Shown piece after piece: positions 12,780 to 24,209 of a DNA stretch of 64,000 nt (the stretch's first letter is position 1; each line of letters starts with the position of its first letter). The notes below the pieces were generated by a model. The model was given only the letters and a program-made list of their open reading frames with translations. It was not told the DNA's origin and did not search any database. A program made the position numbers and the translations under genes. This stretch comes from Datura wrightii (lineage: Eukaryota; Streptophyta; Magnoliopsida; Solanales; Solanaceae): NCBI GenBank assembly GCA_035772735.1, contig JASDFA010000003.1, positions 103,527,001-103,591,000 of the forward strand, read 5' to 3'.

Positions 12780-12816
12780 CCACCCCACACTTAAACATTG
12801 TTCATCCTCGAACAAT
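12780..12816 (-). other. C polypurine tract and conserved RGGA hairpin
   Basis: Sense ATTGTTCG - AGGA - TGAACAAT (12797-12816), an 8-bp stem with one G-T pair, followed by GTTTAAGTGTGGGGTGG against the LTR. It has the same layout as in families A and B. Confidence 0.8.
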
Positions 12817-14340
12817 CCTTAATACACACATAAACTCATCTTTTACCATTACACTTGGTACCTCTATCAATTCATACTCAACCAACTAGCATAGAGCATA
12901 AAACTAGTGATTCATCAACGTACAACAATACTCATCAAGCACATGTAATGATTTCACAATCAAGACCACACAACTTCTATAATTGACTCATCTTTCGAAA
13001 TATAGGGCCAACATGATTAGTATAAAACATGAAAAAAATAGTACACCGACTTAGACATCTTGTGCCCCTCACTTTTAATGATGTTCCTCTCTCAGATTAT
13101 CAATGCACACATATGGAACATAGAAAGAAAGGAACTCTCATGCTCGAAAATAATGTAATGCACATATGTCACATACCATAGGCTTTCCCTGTATGTATGT
13201 TCAGAAGACTTGGTTGTTTCAAGAGATTCAGACCACAATGTCTTTTGTTGGTTGTAATGTCGGCTAAGGGACGAGTAGGAATGATATTTCTTTAATAGTG
13301 ACTACCACCCTAAGCACTTTTATGACATTTTAAACTATTCAAGTCCACCACATTTTTCTCTTATTCACCTATCACTAACTCATCCTTCTTCTTTCTTTTC
13401 TTCTCATGCTCCTTTCTCACTACTTGACTGCTAGTCTTTTATACTTATAGACTCAATAAGAATTTTGCAATAAAAGCTCTATCTTTCATTGTCCTAGTAG
13501 TAATTAACAATACAATTTTGTGAGAACCCCTTCTTCCTATATTTCTTCTTTTACCACAAATTTTCTTTTTCCCTTAACATTATACATCGGTGGACCCTTA
13601 CTTTTTAAGTCTCAAAGGGCCTAAGACTACTTTAGATCAACAAGTCTGAGGTCTCACAAAGAAAGGGATTAAGCTACTTTCATGGCTAAGATACAATAAA
13701 ACTTATGGGTCAAATGGGGTTAACTAGGGAGAATATATAGGAAGGTAAGAAATGTCTTGATCATATCCTAACTCCCTACAAATTAGTTATCCTATATTCA
13801 CTAAGGCAAGTTCTAGATGTTCCAATATGTACACATAAGACAATTCAGTTAACCTCTCATGGAAATCAAGAGTCTAGTCGGCTTCCTACAGGAACACATC
13901 CGAACAATCATATTGAATAACATTTTTCATTATTAAGCTCGTAGAATAATTTTGAGAAAAACTAAAGAGCTATGTGTGCTTCTCGTAGATTCCTCACTTA
14001 TGCACTCAAGTTGTCCACTTTACTGACTCTAGCATAGTAGCTAAGTGGAATGTCATAAGCAGACAAGCGAATGATCTATGACCCAATCCTAAAAAATAAA
14101 AATGTGATGAAATTCCCTTAAGATGCTCTTCATCCATCTATCATAGGGAAGAGTCACTACGGTATGACTACAACGACTCTTACAAAAACAAAAATTTACC
14201 TGGTCCAAATGACTCTTTAGAAAAGAGCCGAGGCCATAATAAAAATTAAAGGGCGGGTGAGATATGCCAATTTTCAAAAAATTTCAAACAAAACTTAATG
14301 ACATACTCGTCCTTACTTAACAATATTCAGGGAGACATAG
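12817..14340 (-). other. C 3' noncoding domain
   Basis: No convincing coding frame. It shares ordered words with family A: GCAAGTTCTAG at 13806-13816, CATAGGCTTTCC near 13180, and the stem-loop block TTCCCT...AGGGAA (14113-14150) containing CATCCATC. These shared words make it homologous to the 3' domains of A1 and A3. Confidence 0.65.
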
Positions 14341-14369
14341 CCTCACCCCACACTTAAAGTCTTGCACTG
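14341..14369 (-). other. C internal PPT-like tract with decayed hairpin
   Basis: Sense CAGTGCAAGACTTTAAGTGTGGGGTGAGG repeats the LTR-border PPT word TTTAAGTGTGGGGTG. One arm (CAGTGCAA) and the AGGA loop of the hairpin are present. The other arm has become a run of T in sense orientation. Confidence 0.55.
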
Positions 14370-14608
14370 TCCTAAAAAAAACTAAAATTAAAGATCAATG
14401 AAGTGTGAGAAATTACTCCCTAAGGCCCTCTATGGTCTAGCTAGCACCATGTCTCTTTGATTCATGGGTCACACGACCCTACACTTGGGATCAAACCATG
14501 CTCCATAGCCTTGATTTCGAGTATTCAGACTTTCATTTCTCTACACACATAACAAAAAACACAAAAGGGACATTATATATAAAATTAATAAAAACTATAT
14601 TATTATAA

Positions 14609-14626
14609 GTTGGGTTGCCTCCCAAC
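14609..14626 (-). other. Post-gag hairpin with AGGCAA loop (C)
   Basis: Sense GTTGGG - AGGCAA - CCCAAC, a perfect 6-bp stem. Family A has CACGGG - AGGCAA - CCCGTG at the matching place, so three stem pairs have changed together while the loop is unchanged. The upstream block (GCCGCGA...TTAAA) is also shared. Confidence 0.75.
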
Positions 14627-14666
14627 AAGAACCTTATTTAAGTTCGCGGCATGACGCCATCAAGTT

Positions 14667-15600
14667 TCACCACTTTTCCTTCCACGTTGAGCTTATAAAT
14701 TTCGCCCCTAGTTTTTTTTTCAATTTTCTTTTATGCTCAAGGGGTGGTGGTGTAAACATGAAGGGACCAAGTAATAAATATTGCATATTTCCCTTCTTGG
14801 CCCTTAAGTGAGGGTTGTCATTGTGAGTCTTTGGAATAATGAAATTTAGAATATAGGGGTATTGTTCCTCATCTACACATCTCTCCATAGGCTTGGAATG
14901 CTCTATTTCTAGGCTGCCAACCAAACACAATGTCGAAAAGTGTTTAGAATGAGGACCAATATGTCCTAACTCAAAGACTTCATTAGGCTTGACATCCTCA
15001 CTTTTATCCACCTTCTCAACATCGACATCAACCAACAAAGAATCGTCTAATGGTTGGGATTCTTTTTCTTGTTCCATGCATTGGCTAGTCTCCACAACAT
15101 TTTGTAGTTGGGCCTCAGACGCCTAAAATTTTTCATTCAAAAGACCCTGCAGGTGATGGATACTTGAGCCAAATTGGCCTATCTCTTGTTTGAGCTCTAT
15201 TCTCCCTTCAACTTGAGGTTCCTCTTGAGTATTGGCTAACATCATGAATAGTAAATCATTACAAGTTGCAGCCTCAACCATCATCTCTGTGAGATTGGCA
15301 CTCATCCTATTTAAGGCTCCTCACTGTTCAGTAAGCTGGTCCCTCATTACTTCCATATGCTCCAGGATTAGTTTTTCCATATTGCTCATTAGAGCATGAT
15401 GTTCCTCGTCTTCATTATTCTTGTAAGCATCAAAAACAACATGAGTATCGTAATAGGGGCTTGGGGAAGGGGAATAAGAATTTGGGCTTTTGCTTCAATG
15501 GCCATCAAGACCACAATATACACCACAAGTATGACAAAGTTGCCACAAGTGAGGTCCTCCACAATTCAAACATGGATCACCAAAATATGAATACACAACA
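14667..15600 (-). pseudogene. Gag-related remnant of non-autonomous element C
   Basis: Three linked open pieces on the minus strand. The first (about 15600-15310) holds a cysteine/histidine cluster (CLNCGGPHLW, then CHTCGVYC) that resembles gag zinc knuckles. The second (15305-15123) starts MSANLTEMM and is helical and Glu/Gln-rich. The third (15095-14667) is acidic and ends Lys-rich. In-frame stops separate them. Nothing resembling protease, RT, RNase H or integrase fits in the 3-kb internal region, so C is a non-autonomous derivative. The gag relationship rests on the cysteine cluster and is tentative. Confidence 0.5.
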
Positions 15601-15733
15601 TTTAACTCATTTATATACCAAGATGTCATGTTAAGAAGAGTGGTATAATACTAAAAAAAGAAAAAAATCTTTACAATATATATAGAATAGCAGAATAAAA
15701 TCCTAACCTACAAAAAATCAAACAATATTCAAG

Positions 15734-15750
15734 TCCCCGACAATAGCGCA
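15734..15750 (-). other. Primer binding site of element C
   Basis: Sense TGCGCTATTGTCGGGGA lies 7 bp inside the LTR end. It resembles the family A site TGGCGCCGTTGCCGGGGA, complementary to the 3' end of tRNA-Asp, with several decayed positions. Confidence 0.65.
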
Positions 15751-15927
15751 TAAATCTTGATGTCGCCCAAGTGCACGCAAGAGCACGTGGTCGTCAAGTA
15801 ATATAGAACTGGAAGCCCCAATTATCGTACCAAGAGACATTTGTCAGTTCAATTGTTATAAGGTTATTACTTTATTTTTGCTATTCTAACAAAACAGTTG
15901 AAAATGGGGATTGGTTTGGGAAATTAA

Positions 15928-17352
15928 TGTTCGGCGTTTGTTATATGGGTGTATAACTACACGCAAGTGCACGTGGTCGAACAAGTAGTAAAGTGGCTTA
16001 AGTAAGCCAAGTATCGATCCCACAGGGACTGGGATGAGATAACAAATTACTTAAGTGTTACTATATTGATTCTATAAATGAAGACAACAGTGCAACGAAG
16101 AGTTTGATATATTTTGATTTCTAATTTTATCCTAAGTCTACAAAGATTATATAATTTGAGTTTGAACTATGAATGTGAGCATGCTGAGGTTAAACGAACA
16201 TGTAAGGAAATAAAGTATCGATGTGATTTGGTTAACTTTTCCTCCGGTTGCTAGTCAAGAACTATTGCCAATGGATTAAAACTCTCGTATTTAACCCAAC
16301 TTAAGAATCATGAACCGTCCACCTACATTTCTGTGATTAAACGAAATTCATGTTCTAGCCCTACAAAACCGGTTTCTTAATTGACTAATACGACCTTCAG
16401 GTATATTTCTATCCTAAAGGTAAATCAATTCTCAATTTTCCCAAACCAAGAAAAGATCATATCCTATTGATTCACAACTTTCTAATTTCTTGCTCTCTCG
16501 AGTGAAACCGGACTTTTTAGATGTACATTAATATAGGCCACACATTAATGCAGTAAGAACAAGAATCAATAGAACAACCATGGAAGAAAAGATGAAAAAC
16601 CAAATTGATCAACAATCACATTTCAATACAATTGTTCTTAACCTCAGCAAGAAGAGGAATTAGCCACTCATTTGTGGATTAAACATCGTTAAATGAGTGT
16701 TAAACATACAAGCAATTGAATTAAAGAAGAAGGAGATAGAGAAAAAACCCTGATAATTTCGTCCCCTCAACTGCCTGTAACCCACGTTCTTACTCCACCA
16801 AGTCAGAATATTGAAAAATGAACCTAAGTTTTCTATTTATACTAGTGAGAATTTTTCCTGGAATAACAAGCAACGTGTCACGGAGTGCATCGCGGAGCAT
16901 TGCCTCCGTGACACGCCACAGACGCGGAGGCTCACTGGAAATGGACTGTCCAGGTAATAAAGCCCAACGTGGCACGACATGAAACGCGGGGCTAGGCCAA
17001 CGTGCTACGGCCCCAACGCGCACCCACACTGGAATTTGGCCAAAAATTCCCTAGCCAGGCAGAAGGCCTCTGCGATGGCAGCGTGACACGGCTCCATCGC
17101 GGAGCCCCTTTAATTCTTGTCGTCCAATGCTTTGTCCTTTGCTAATCATCCGAGTCCATCCCCGATCTTTCCCAACACGCATTTTAGCTTCACACAATTA
17201 CATTTCACCTGCAAAATAACGCTAATCATGTTGGTTAGTATAAATTCACATTTTATTATAAATCACATGAGAATGTATAATCATTGATAGATAAACAAGG
17301 TTAAAATGACACATTTGAGTATCACTTGGGCATATAAATTTGCCCACGATCA
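15928..17352 (-). repeat. A1 3' LTR
   Basis: Sense start TGATCGTGGGCAAATTTATA at 17352, sense end ...CGCCGAACA at 15928. It carries a GC-rich inverted-repeat array (about 16860-17110), then TATAAATAG (16833-16841) downstream of it. Near the end of U5 is the T-loop-complementary word (plus-strand TCGATCCC at 16014-16021). Confidence 0.92.
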
Positions 17353-17390
17353 CTTACCCCACACTTAAATCCTTGTTCGTCCCCGAACAA
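17353..17390 (-). other. A1 polypurine tract and RGGA hairpin
   Basis: Sense TTGTTCG - GGGA - CGAACAA (17373-17390), then GGATTTAAGTGTGGGGTAAG against the LTR start. It is a perfect 7-bp stem. Confidence 0.85.
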
Positions 17391-19040
17391 CAATCTTACA
17401 CCTCATGCAATTTACACCCCATCCTGGCTACTTTGGTTCGACAATTCCGGCTACAGTTATCCCGATTATTCAATACAACAAATCATCAAGAAAACACACA
17501 TGGTCTTGTCAATGCAATGACCTTCATCATATCAAGACCTCCTAGACTTAAGAATCGACTCTCGATATTGGCAAACTCATGCAAACCAGCTGATCAAGAT
17601 ATCCGCCACGAAAATTAATCTCTCATCAAGCATGTGCCCTCACAATGCAAGAGAATTTTCCCTTTTTTATCACATGAACTCTAACGGTTACATGCAGGGG
17701 CATATAAACACAATGTCACTCGCTCTCCCAAAAGAATTCACATGCATCATGTCATGAACCATAGGCTTGCCCTTAGTGTATTACTCCACTAATGCAAGGA
17801 AATGTGATGTAATATCACGTAGGACTTTAACGGGTTGTAATGTAAGCTACGGAACTAGTAAATATTGGGTTAGCCAATAATAACCACTAGCATCCTTAAG
17901 CTCCTTTTCAATACATACCATCAAACTCATGGCCATTGTTTCTTCCTTCATCCTCCCATTCTTGAAGTCTGTCTTTAGTTTGGCCCATATCTTTAAGCAT
18001 ACTTGACTCGATAACAAAGACTATTCAGACACCTTCATTATATTTTATTTATAACAAGTGCACCTTCAACCTTTTCTTTCCTTTCATCACTCAGCTTTTC
18101 TTTTCTTTTCACCATTCTCACTCTTTGACACTTTGCGAAAATTATTTTCTCTTCTTAAGCGCTTAAGAGTTTTTGGATCAATTTACGGCTAATGAAAAGA
18201 AGGGGTAAATCTCGGTTTACGCATTTTTGACCCAAGAAAAAAATAATAGGCTAAAGGCTCAACGGGCTAACTAGGGTGTACATTCAAGGTGGGTGCAATA
18301 ATGAAACAGAGAAACTTTCGGTTAACACAAAGAAATGCCTACATCCTTTCCTACAATACACCTCCTTCATTTCGTTTAGTACACACACCAGGCAAGTTCT
18401 AGACACTTCACAATAGCATGGAATAAACAAAACCTCACTTCACACTTATTGCACATGCTCAATTCAAGACGTATTCACAGACTCTTCAATCAGCTAATTA
18501 CAAGAATTCGAACATTAAGCCTCAATCACACTGAATCGACTCTATGGCCTAGGTATCTCAACATATTTACAAAGTTGCATGCTTTCATATGAATCACCTT
18601 TGCATTTCGAATATCGAGTACGACACGCCACCAGGATTTCACAACCATAAAGTAACTACAAGTTTTGGGATGCAACCCACAAAAGAAAACAACTGAAAAA
18701 TAAATGAAAAATCTACTCCTAACGACTACATTTCCCTTAAGACGGTCGTCATCCATCCATCATAGGGAACGGTCACTAACTAGGACTTCGGTTCAATGGG
18801 AGCATTCTTGGTAAATGAACCGCAAACAAACTCCAAGAAACCCAAGAATTAAAAAAAAATTTAAAAATATTGATCATTTCGATTAACCAAAAATATGTAC
18901 AAAATCAGCTAGCAAAATATTCAGCAGCACACAACAGTTTCACATTTAATTATAATACAGAACAACAACTTCACAATCACAAATTCACAGGGTCACAAAA
19001 GTCTTCATCAGGCACAACAACACAACCAGCACCTAACTAC
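17391..19040 (-). other. A1 3' noncoding domain
   Basis: No coding frame is shared with A3. Conserved landmarks are the perfect palindrome CTTAAGCGCTTAAG (18154-18167, also A3 59674-59687), GCAAGTTCTAG (18392-18402) and a stem block TTCCCT...AGGGAA (18732-18769). It is collinear with 58711-60459 of A3. Confidence 0.7.
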
Positions 19041-19079
19041 TCCCACCCCACACTTATATCGAACACTGTCCCCAGTGTT
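19041..19079 (-). other. A1 internal hairpin and PPT-like cassette
   Basis: Sense AACACTG - GGGA - CAGTGTT (19062-19079), then ATAAGTGTGGGGTGGGA. It starts 47 bp after the env-like stop region and repeats the PPT word used at the LTR border. Confidence 0.8.
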
Positions 19080-19125
19080 CACAGAAATTAAAATAGCACA
19101 AAAATTGGGTGGTGGAACTCCCTGA

Positions 19126-20345
19126 TCAATAAAAATACTCCACTTCTTCATCAGGTGCTGCTGCTTTGTCTCCCATGTCTGAATCACCCCCATCGTCATC
19201 ATTGGACTCCACATCGGAGTCCTCACGACGTGTCTCCTCATCTGTGGGGACATCATCATCCGTGGGCTTTACAAAAGCTGGCCCCACTCGGCATAGAGCC
19301 CTGGCATTTTCGCCAAAAGGGTAGTCTAGCTCGAGCTGCCATAGCTCCTCCTCTGTTGCCGGCCTCCCGCCTATCCGTAGCTGGAGCATCTGCATCCCGT
19401 ACATGCGAGCCATGTATTGATCATCCCGAGCATGTCGCTCGGCTAGTGTAAGCACTGGCCCGTGGGTGGTGTCGGGAGCCTTAGTTTTGGTGACATCTAA
19501 GGCCCGCCGCTCCATCTGCAGGATATAGTTAAGGACCTCTTCCTCAATGTCCAGGCCCCTCAGGAATGTGGTGAGTAATCCACCAAATCCGTATCTGTGC
19601 TCCTTATGCAACCGAGCTCTCTTCATGGCGGAAATAATCACCGCCCCCACGTTAATCTCCAGCCCTTTCATCAGGGCGTACACCAAGCATACACGATCCC
19701 GGGTTACATCCGTCATATGCACCCCCGGGATTAGGCAGGAACACACGATCTTAAGCCATATCCTGGCTTCCCTGTTCATCTGCGAGTAGGCAAAGTCTGA
19801 TGGTAGCCCCTCTCCTTATGTCTGCTCCACCTAGCCATCGATCGAGTTCCACACAAAGTGCGTCTGATATCCGCATATGGTGGAGTGATATTCAGCTATC
19901 GAAGCACGTGGGCGTCTGTGTCCCGCGCCCCTAAGATAGCATTGAGGTGGTGGGGTTCAAAAGTGACTATTTGCCCCTTTATTTTGATGGTGTGACTTCT
20001 GAGAGTCGGGTTCCAGTTGGCGTAGAATTACCGAATCAAGTGCAAATTGCATTCTTTGGGCTCTTCAAAAATGAAGTTCAGCCCAGCTGCCTCGATCCTC
20101 TGGACAATCCTGGGGAACTCCTGTGCCAACGGTTCCCTTGCTATGTGTTCCTCGGGGAAGTACTTGCTCTCTTTGTGCTTTGTGTACCACTTCTTCCCCT
20201 CCTCAGTCACCCACCTGGTTCCATATTGACGGCGTTGTCCGCGTGGAACCGCTGGTGCTGCTGGGACCGCTGTGCCCAGTCTGATTCTTTTTCTGCCGGC
20301 GCCAGATGTTGATGCACCTTTTCCCTTGTCCTGCCTTCTTGCCAT
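19126..20345 (-). pseudogene. Env-like pseudogene of A1
   Basis: About 400 codons from ATG 20345, five bases after a splice-acceptor-like TTGACAG. It has a basic N-terminus (MARRQDKGKGAS), a TRWVTEEGKKWY block, then FIFEEPKECNLHL, the FYANWNP and RDTDAHVLR blocks, NREARIWLKIVCS, and an acidic Asp/Glu-rich tail ending EEVEYFY. It belongs to the plant 'putative transposon protein' family found between pol and 3' LTR of Athila elements; the function is unknown. The frame is broken between about 20030 and 19780 by a frameshift and stops. No membrane segment or signal peptide is visible, so an envelope role is not supported. Confidence 0.78.
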
Positions 20346-20350
20346 TTTTC

Positions 20351-21042
20351 CTGTCAACCCCAAATAGACAAGATCAATGTTAAGCCAACTAAAATTTGCT
20401 TCGACTAAGGTTGGGTTAAGCTAGGCTACCCCACACTTAGTCCTTAGCAAAAATTACAACATTAAGGCAAGATCATGCTTATTTACACAAACAACCAACA
20501 AAACATAACAAATGTGCTTAGTGCATTTGGAGAATTCGACGGTATATATTCTATGTACTACTCAGACTTCGTACAGCTAGTCACAATCATTACCATCGAT
20601 AACATTTTATCCCATCGCACTTAGCAAGGAGAAACAAAGAAACGAAAACAAAAAGAATCTATCTACATGAACCTATACAATTCACCCAATTCTTACAAAT
20701 TCCAATATTTCCTTCACCCGAGAATCCGTCGGTCTTTTAGCATAGTAACAGTTAGCACATTAACTCATCTCACTCAACATGTACAACCCAGCATGAATTT
20801 CACTAGTTCAGTAAATTTTCCCAATTCAAACTTAAAAGCAAGCCCTAGTTATGATTATATCAAAAATTCGATTAAATTATGAAATTAACAAGTTCAAGCA
20901 ATCACAATGATACTCCGAACATCCATCAACAATAATTCAATTGAATTTATGCTTAATTCCTACTTAGGGAAAGTTTAGCTCATATCACATGTTCAATATC
21001 GAAGAAAATCGACTAGAAATGAGATGAAATTGAAAAACATAT
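20351..21042 (-). other. Candidate intron upstream of A1 env-like gene
   Basis: In sense the acceptor TTGACAG ends 5 bases before the ATG. The donor region reads CAAG^ATATGT, where A3 has CAAG^GTATGT at the same place, so the donor G is mutated. Length is 692 bp, the same as in A3. A third copy of the word CTAAGTGTGGGGT lies inside (20429-20441). Confidence 0.55.
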
Positions 21043-21184
21043 CTTGAATTCGAAGAATTGAAGAAAACTCGATGAAATTCTTGGCCTAAGTCCGTGTCAC
21101 GTTGAGGGGGGAGGGGTTTTAGGGAGGTTGGTCACGGAGTGTGTGAGAAATAAGGAAAATTGAGGGGGAATCGGGGTTTAAAAG

Positions 21185-21405
21185 TGGGAAATTCGTGCGG
21201 GTCACCCGGCGACCCGGTGTGACCCATCGCGATATACACTGCAACGTGTCACGGGGGTTAACGCGGAGCATGCCCTCCGTGACACGGAGCTGTCGCGAGG
21301 GTGTTCTGGAATTTTTTAAAATTCCAGATTTACACCTAAACATCTCACGGAGGGTAACTTGGAGGCCCTCCTCCATGACACGGAGCCATCGCCCTAGCTC
21401 ACTAT
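21185..21405 (-). repeat. GC-rich inverted-repeat array, internal copy (A1)
   Basis: Words such as CCGTGACACG, CTCCGTG and GGGTCACCCGGCGACCC recur in both orientations. The array is separated from the env-like ATG by the leader and intron. It is made of the same words as the LTR array of the same element. Confidence 0.75.
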
Positions 21406-21623
21406 TTTGCCACTTTTTATTATTTTTCATACCTCGAATTTTCCTTTGCGATCACTTGCACATTTATCCTCCGTTCACACTGAAATTCATCTTATGGCAA
21501 GAAATTGGTTAGAATTATAGGTTTCACTCAAAATAAAAAAAATAAAAAAATAAAAACTAAAAAGTGTGTTGTTAATCAAGAAAAAGAAAAAGAAATCTAT
21601 TCACAATTTACAAAGAAAAATTT

Positions 21624-21641
21624 CACGGGTTGCCTCCCGTG
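21624..21641 (-). other. Post-pol hairpin with AGGCAA loop (A1)
   Basis: Sense CACGGG - AGGCAA - CCCGTG, perfect 6-bp stem, preceded by GTAAACCAGGCGCTG. It lies about 0.1 kb after the pol remnant. Confidence 0.78.
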
Positions 21642-21744
21642 CAGCGCCTGGTTTACCGTCGCAGCTTGACGTCATTCAGCTCAATCATCTTCTAGGGTGA
21701 CAGACGTTTTCTCTTAACCACCGTCCTCACCCCAATAGTGCTTA

Positions 21745-21760
21745 CATCTCTCCGGTGGTT
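21745..21760 (-). other. Deletion junction replacing RT/RNase H/IN (A1)
   Basis: In sense the frame runs from the post-protease linker (RELMGKPP) straight into the last residues of integrase (CKHYWGEDGG). In A2 these points are about 3 kb apart (about 48485 and 51480). A3 has the same join at 55981-55997. Confidence 0.8.
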
Positions 21761-21824
21761 TTCCCATTAACTCTCGTGAATCAACTATCTGAGCATCATC
21801 ACCTCGATCAATCACGTTGATCAC

Positions 21825-22208
21825 CTAGAGTTCCTCGTACACAGTCGGGAGCTTGGGGGCCTTGTATACATCGAACACTTCCACCTTGTCGTGTGCTCGC
21901 ATGGTTAGCTGCCCTGCAGCTACATCAATTAGCGCTTTCCCGGTCGCCAAGAAAGGACATCCCAAAATAAATGGGACTTCCGCGTCTGGCTCAAAATCCA
22001 ACACGAAGAAATCTACCGGGAAGATAAGGGAGCCCACTTGCACCAGCACATCCTCCACAATGCCATCAGGTCTGGCTAAGGACCGATCCGCTAGTTGCAA
22101 GATCACTGTTGTTGGTCTAGGACTCCCTAAACCCAACTTCTTGAATATCGATGACGACATCAAATTAATGCTCGCTCCCAAATCACATAATCCGCGAGCT
22201 CGGATACT
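21825..22208 (-). pseudogene. Aspartic protease-like domain of A1
   Basis: Open frame of 118 codons after a broken upstream part. It reads MGASINLMSSSIF near the start; the catalytic triad region in sister copies is DLGASINLMP (D-L-G-A), the retropepsin-like active site of Athila elements. PFILGCPFLATGKA near the end is the usual ILG motif. It would cleave the Gag-Pol precursor. It is directly downstream of gag in the same polyprotein. A stop between Gag and this domain at about 22205 breaks the chain. Confidence 0.75.
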
Positions 22209-24070
22209 CTACCCAATTGTAATTTGTATAGTAGAGCTCCCAGGATCTTTGAGCTTTGTGGGCAATCGATTTTGTATCCGGGAAGTGCACTCCTCTGTGA
22301 GAGCTACCGTAGCATACTCAGTCAACCGACTTTTGTTTGCCATGATGTCCTTTATGTACTTTGCATATTTCGGCACTCCCTGCAAAACATCAACAAGAGG
22401 TAAGTTAGTATATACCTGTTTCAGCACCTCCATGAATTTCTTGAAACACGCCTCCTCCTTGTTTTTCTTTAATCTTTGAGGGAACGGGGGTGGTGGTCTT
22501 TCTGATTCAGCTTCCTTTTTCTTCCCCCTCTCATCACTTTGCTCCCTCTCAACTTCTGCTGCTCCCGATTGTTGAGGTGGTCTTTCTGGTTCCACCTCTT
22601 TCAGCTGTAAACCACTCCTTGTGGTCACCGCATTCACCTGCTTGGGATTGGGATTTGTGTCGCTCGGAAGTCCTCCTCTAGGCCTGGTATTTTGGGCTCC
22701 AGCAAATTGCCCAAATTGATATTCAAGTGCCTTAGTAGCTAACTGGTTGTTCTTCACCTCGGCTGCCAATTTCACATAGTCAGCCTGCAATTGAGCTTGG
22801 TTAGCTATCATTGTCTTGAGCATCTCCTCAATGTTGGGTGATGGTGGTGGAGGAGGTGCATTGTTGTTTCTATATTGTGCCTGATAGTTCTAATGCCCTC
22901 CTTGATTCCTCTGTGCCCCCTGACTCGAACTTTTCCCTTGATGGTTGTTGCTACCCCAAGAGAAATTCGGATGATTCCTCCAGTTGGAATTGTAGTTGTT
23001 GCCATACTGTTGGTGGTTGTTCCTCTGTACATTTCCCACAAAGTTCACCGAGTCAGGATTTGCTCCACAACACTCAGCTGAGTGCTCACTGCTCCCGCAC
23101 ACTTCACACCAAATCTGCTGCACTGCATTCACTGGGGCTTGAGGCTGGTTCATTATCATGTTACTGAAGTGGTGTTGAGTTGATTCTGTAAAGCAGCTAT
23201 CTGTACAGCAATAGCTGTAAAACCATCCACTTCTAGAACTCCTGCTGCTTTCCTTGTTCCTCCTCTTGATGAATCAGCATTCCACTCCGGATTGCCCTGC
23301 GAAATATGGTTTAACAAGGTATAAAGCTCCTCATAAGTTTTCTCCAATGCTTGTCCCCCAGCTGCTGAGTCTAGCAAGATTTTTGTGTGGGGTTCCAAAC
23401 CCTCTATAAAAGTGTGCATCAGCACATCATTGGATTGATGATGATGTGGACAATCCCGCAACATGGACTTGAATCTCTCCCAAGCTTGATATAGATTCTC
23501 TCCCTCTCTCTGTTTAAAACTTAGAATTTGACTTCTAAGTCTTGCTGTTTTACCGGATGGAAAAAATCATATCAAGAATTTCCTTGCAAGATCATCCCAA
23601 GCAGTAATAGAATTTGGTGGCTCAGCTTTCAACCACCTCTTGGGTTCTCCCAATTGTGAAAAAGGGAACAATATAAGCCTGACATAATCTGATGACACTC
23701 CAGCGGGGATATAAGTGTCACTTATCTCCAAAAAATTTTGGAGATGCTGTTGTGTATCCTCATGAGGGAGACCTGTGAACTGCCCGCTGGTGTGCAGCAA
23801 TTGCACCATGTTTTGTTTGAGCTCGAACCTCCCTACTGGCTCAGGTTTGCGGATGCTAGATGTGACATTGTTAGCATGTCGGATTACCACCTCGCGAACC
23901 GACCTAGCTGCTACTTCCTCGGGCACTAACATTGCCCGTACTACTGGTGGATTCTATTGTTGCTCCATGATTGTTTGTTTGAGCAACTGTAGTTTTTTCT
24001 CTAGAGCTTCTCTATGTTGACGAAGAAATAGTCTCTCAGGCTCTAAATATGAGTCCACCAGCTCCTTGTC
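22209..24070 (-). pseudogene. Gag of A1
   Basis: Capsid/nucleocapsid polyprotein. In order it holds the N-terminal coiled, Glu/Gln-rich segment; the retrotransposon-gag core with EPKRWLKAEPPNSITAWDD and FFPSGKTARLRSQI; the segment TFIEGLEPHTKILLDSAAGG; a CCHC knuckle CEVCGSSEHSAECC (C-x2-C-x4-H-x4-C); and a Pro/Glu-rich linker. Stops and one or more frameshifts break it near 23940, 23566, 23155 and 22890. The start codon cannot be fixed: upstream of the first conserved residues there is only a splice-acceptor-like TTTTGCAG. Confidence 0.82.
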
Positions 24071-24185
24071 TCTTGCCAGTGTTCAACAGAGATTATATCT
24101 GCAAAATACAGGCTAAGAACAAGTTGTCAACACTAAGAAAAAAATATAGTGAATTAACATTTAAGAAAAATTCACCAATTGCTAG

Positions 24186-24203
24186 TCCCCGGCAACGGCG
24201 CCA
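24186..24203 (-). other. Primer binding site of A1
   Basis: Sense TGGCGCCGTTGCCGGGGA, 6 bp from the LTR end. It matches, from memory, the complement of the 3' end of plant tRNA-Asp including CCA. Confidence 0.9.
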
Positions 24204-24209
24204 AAAACT

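Noticed and set aside
21853..22479. 208-codon plus-strand frame opposite gag/protease of A1
   Set aside because: Antisense shadow of the protease-like and gag region; similar shadows occur opposite A2 and A3.
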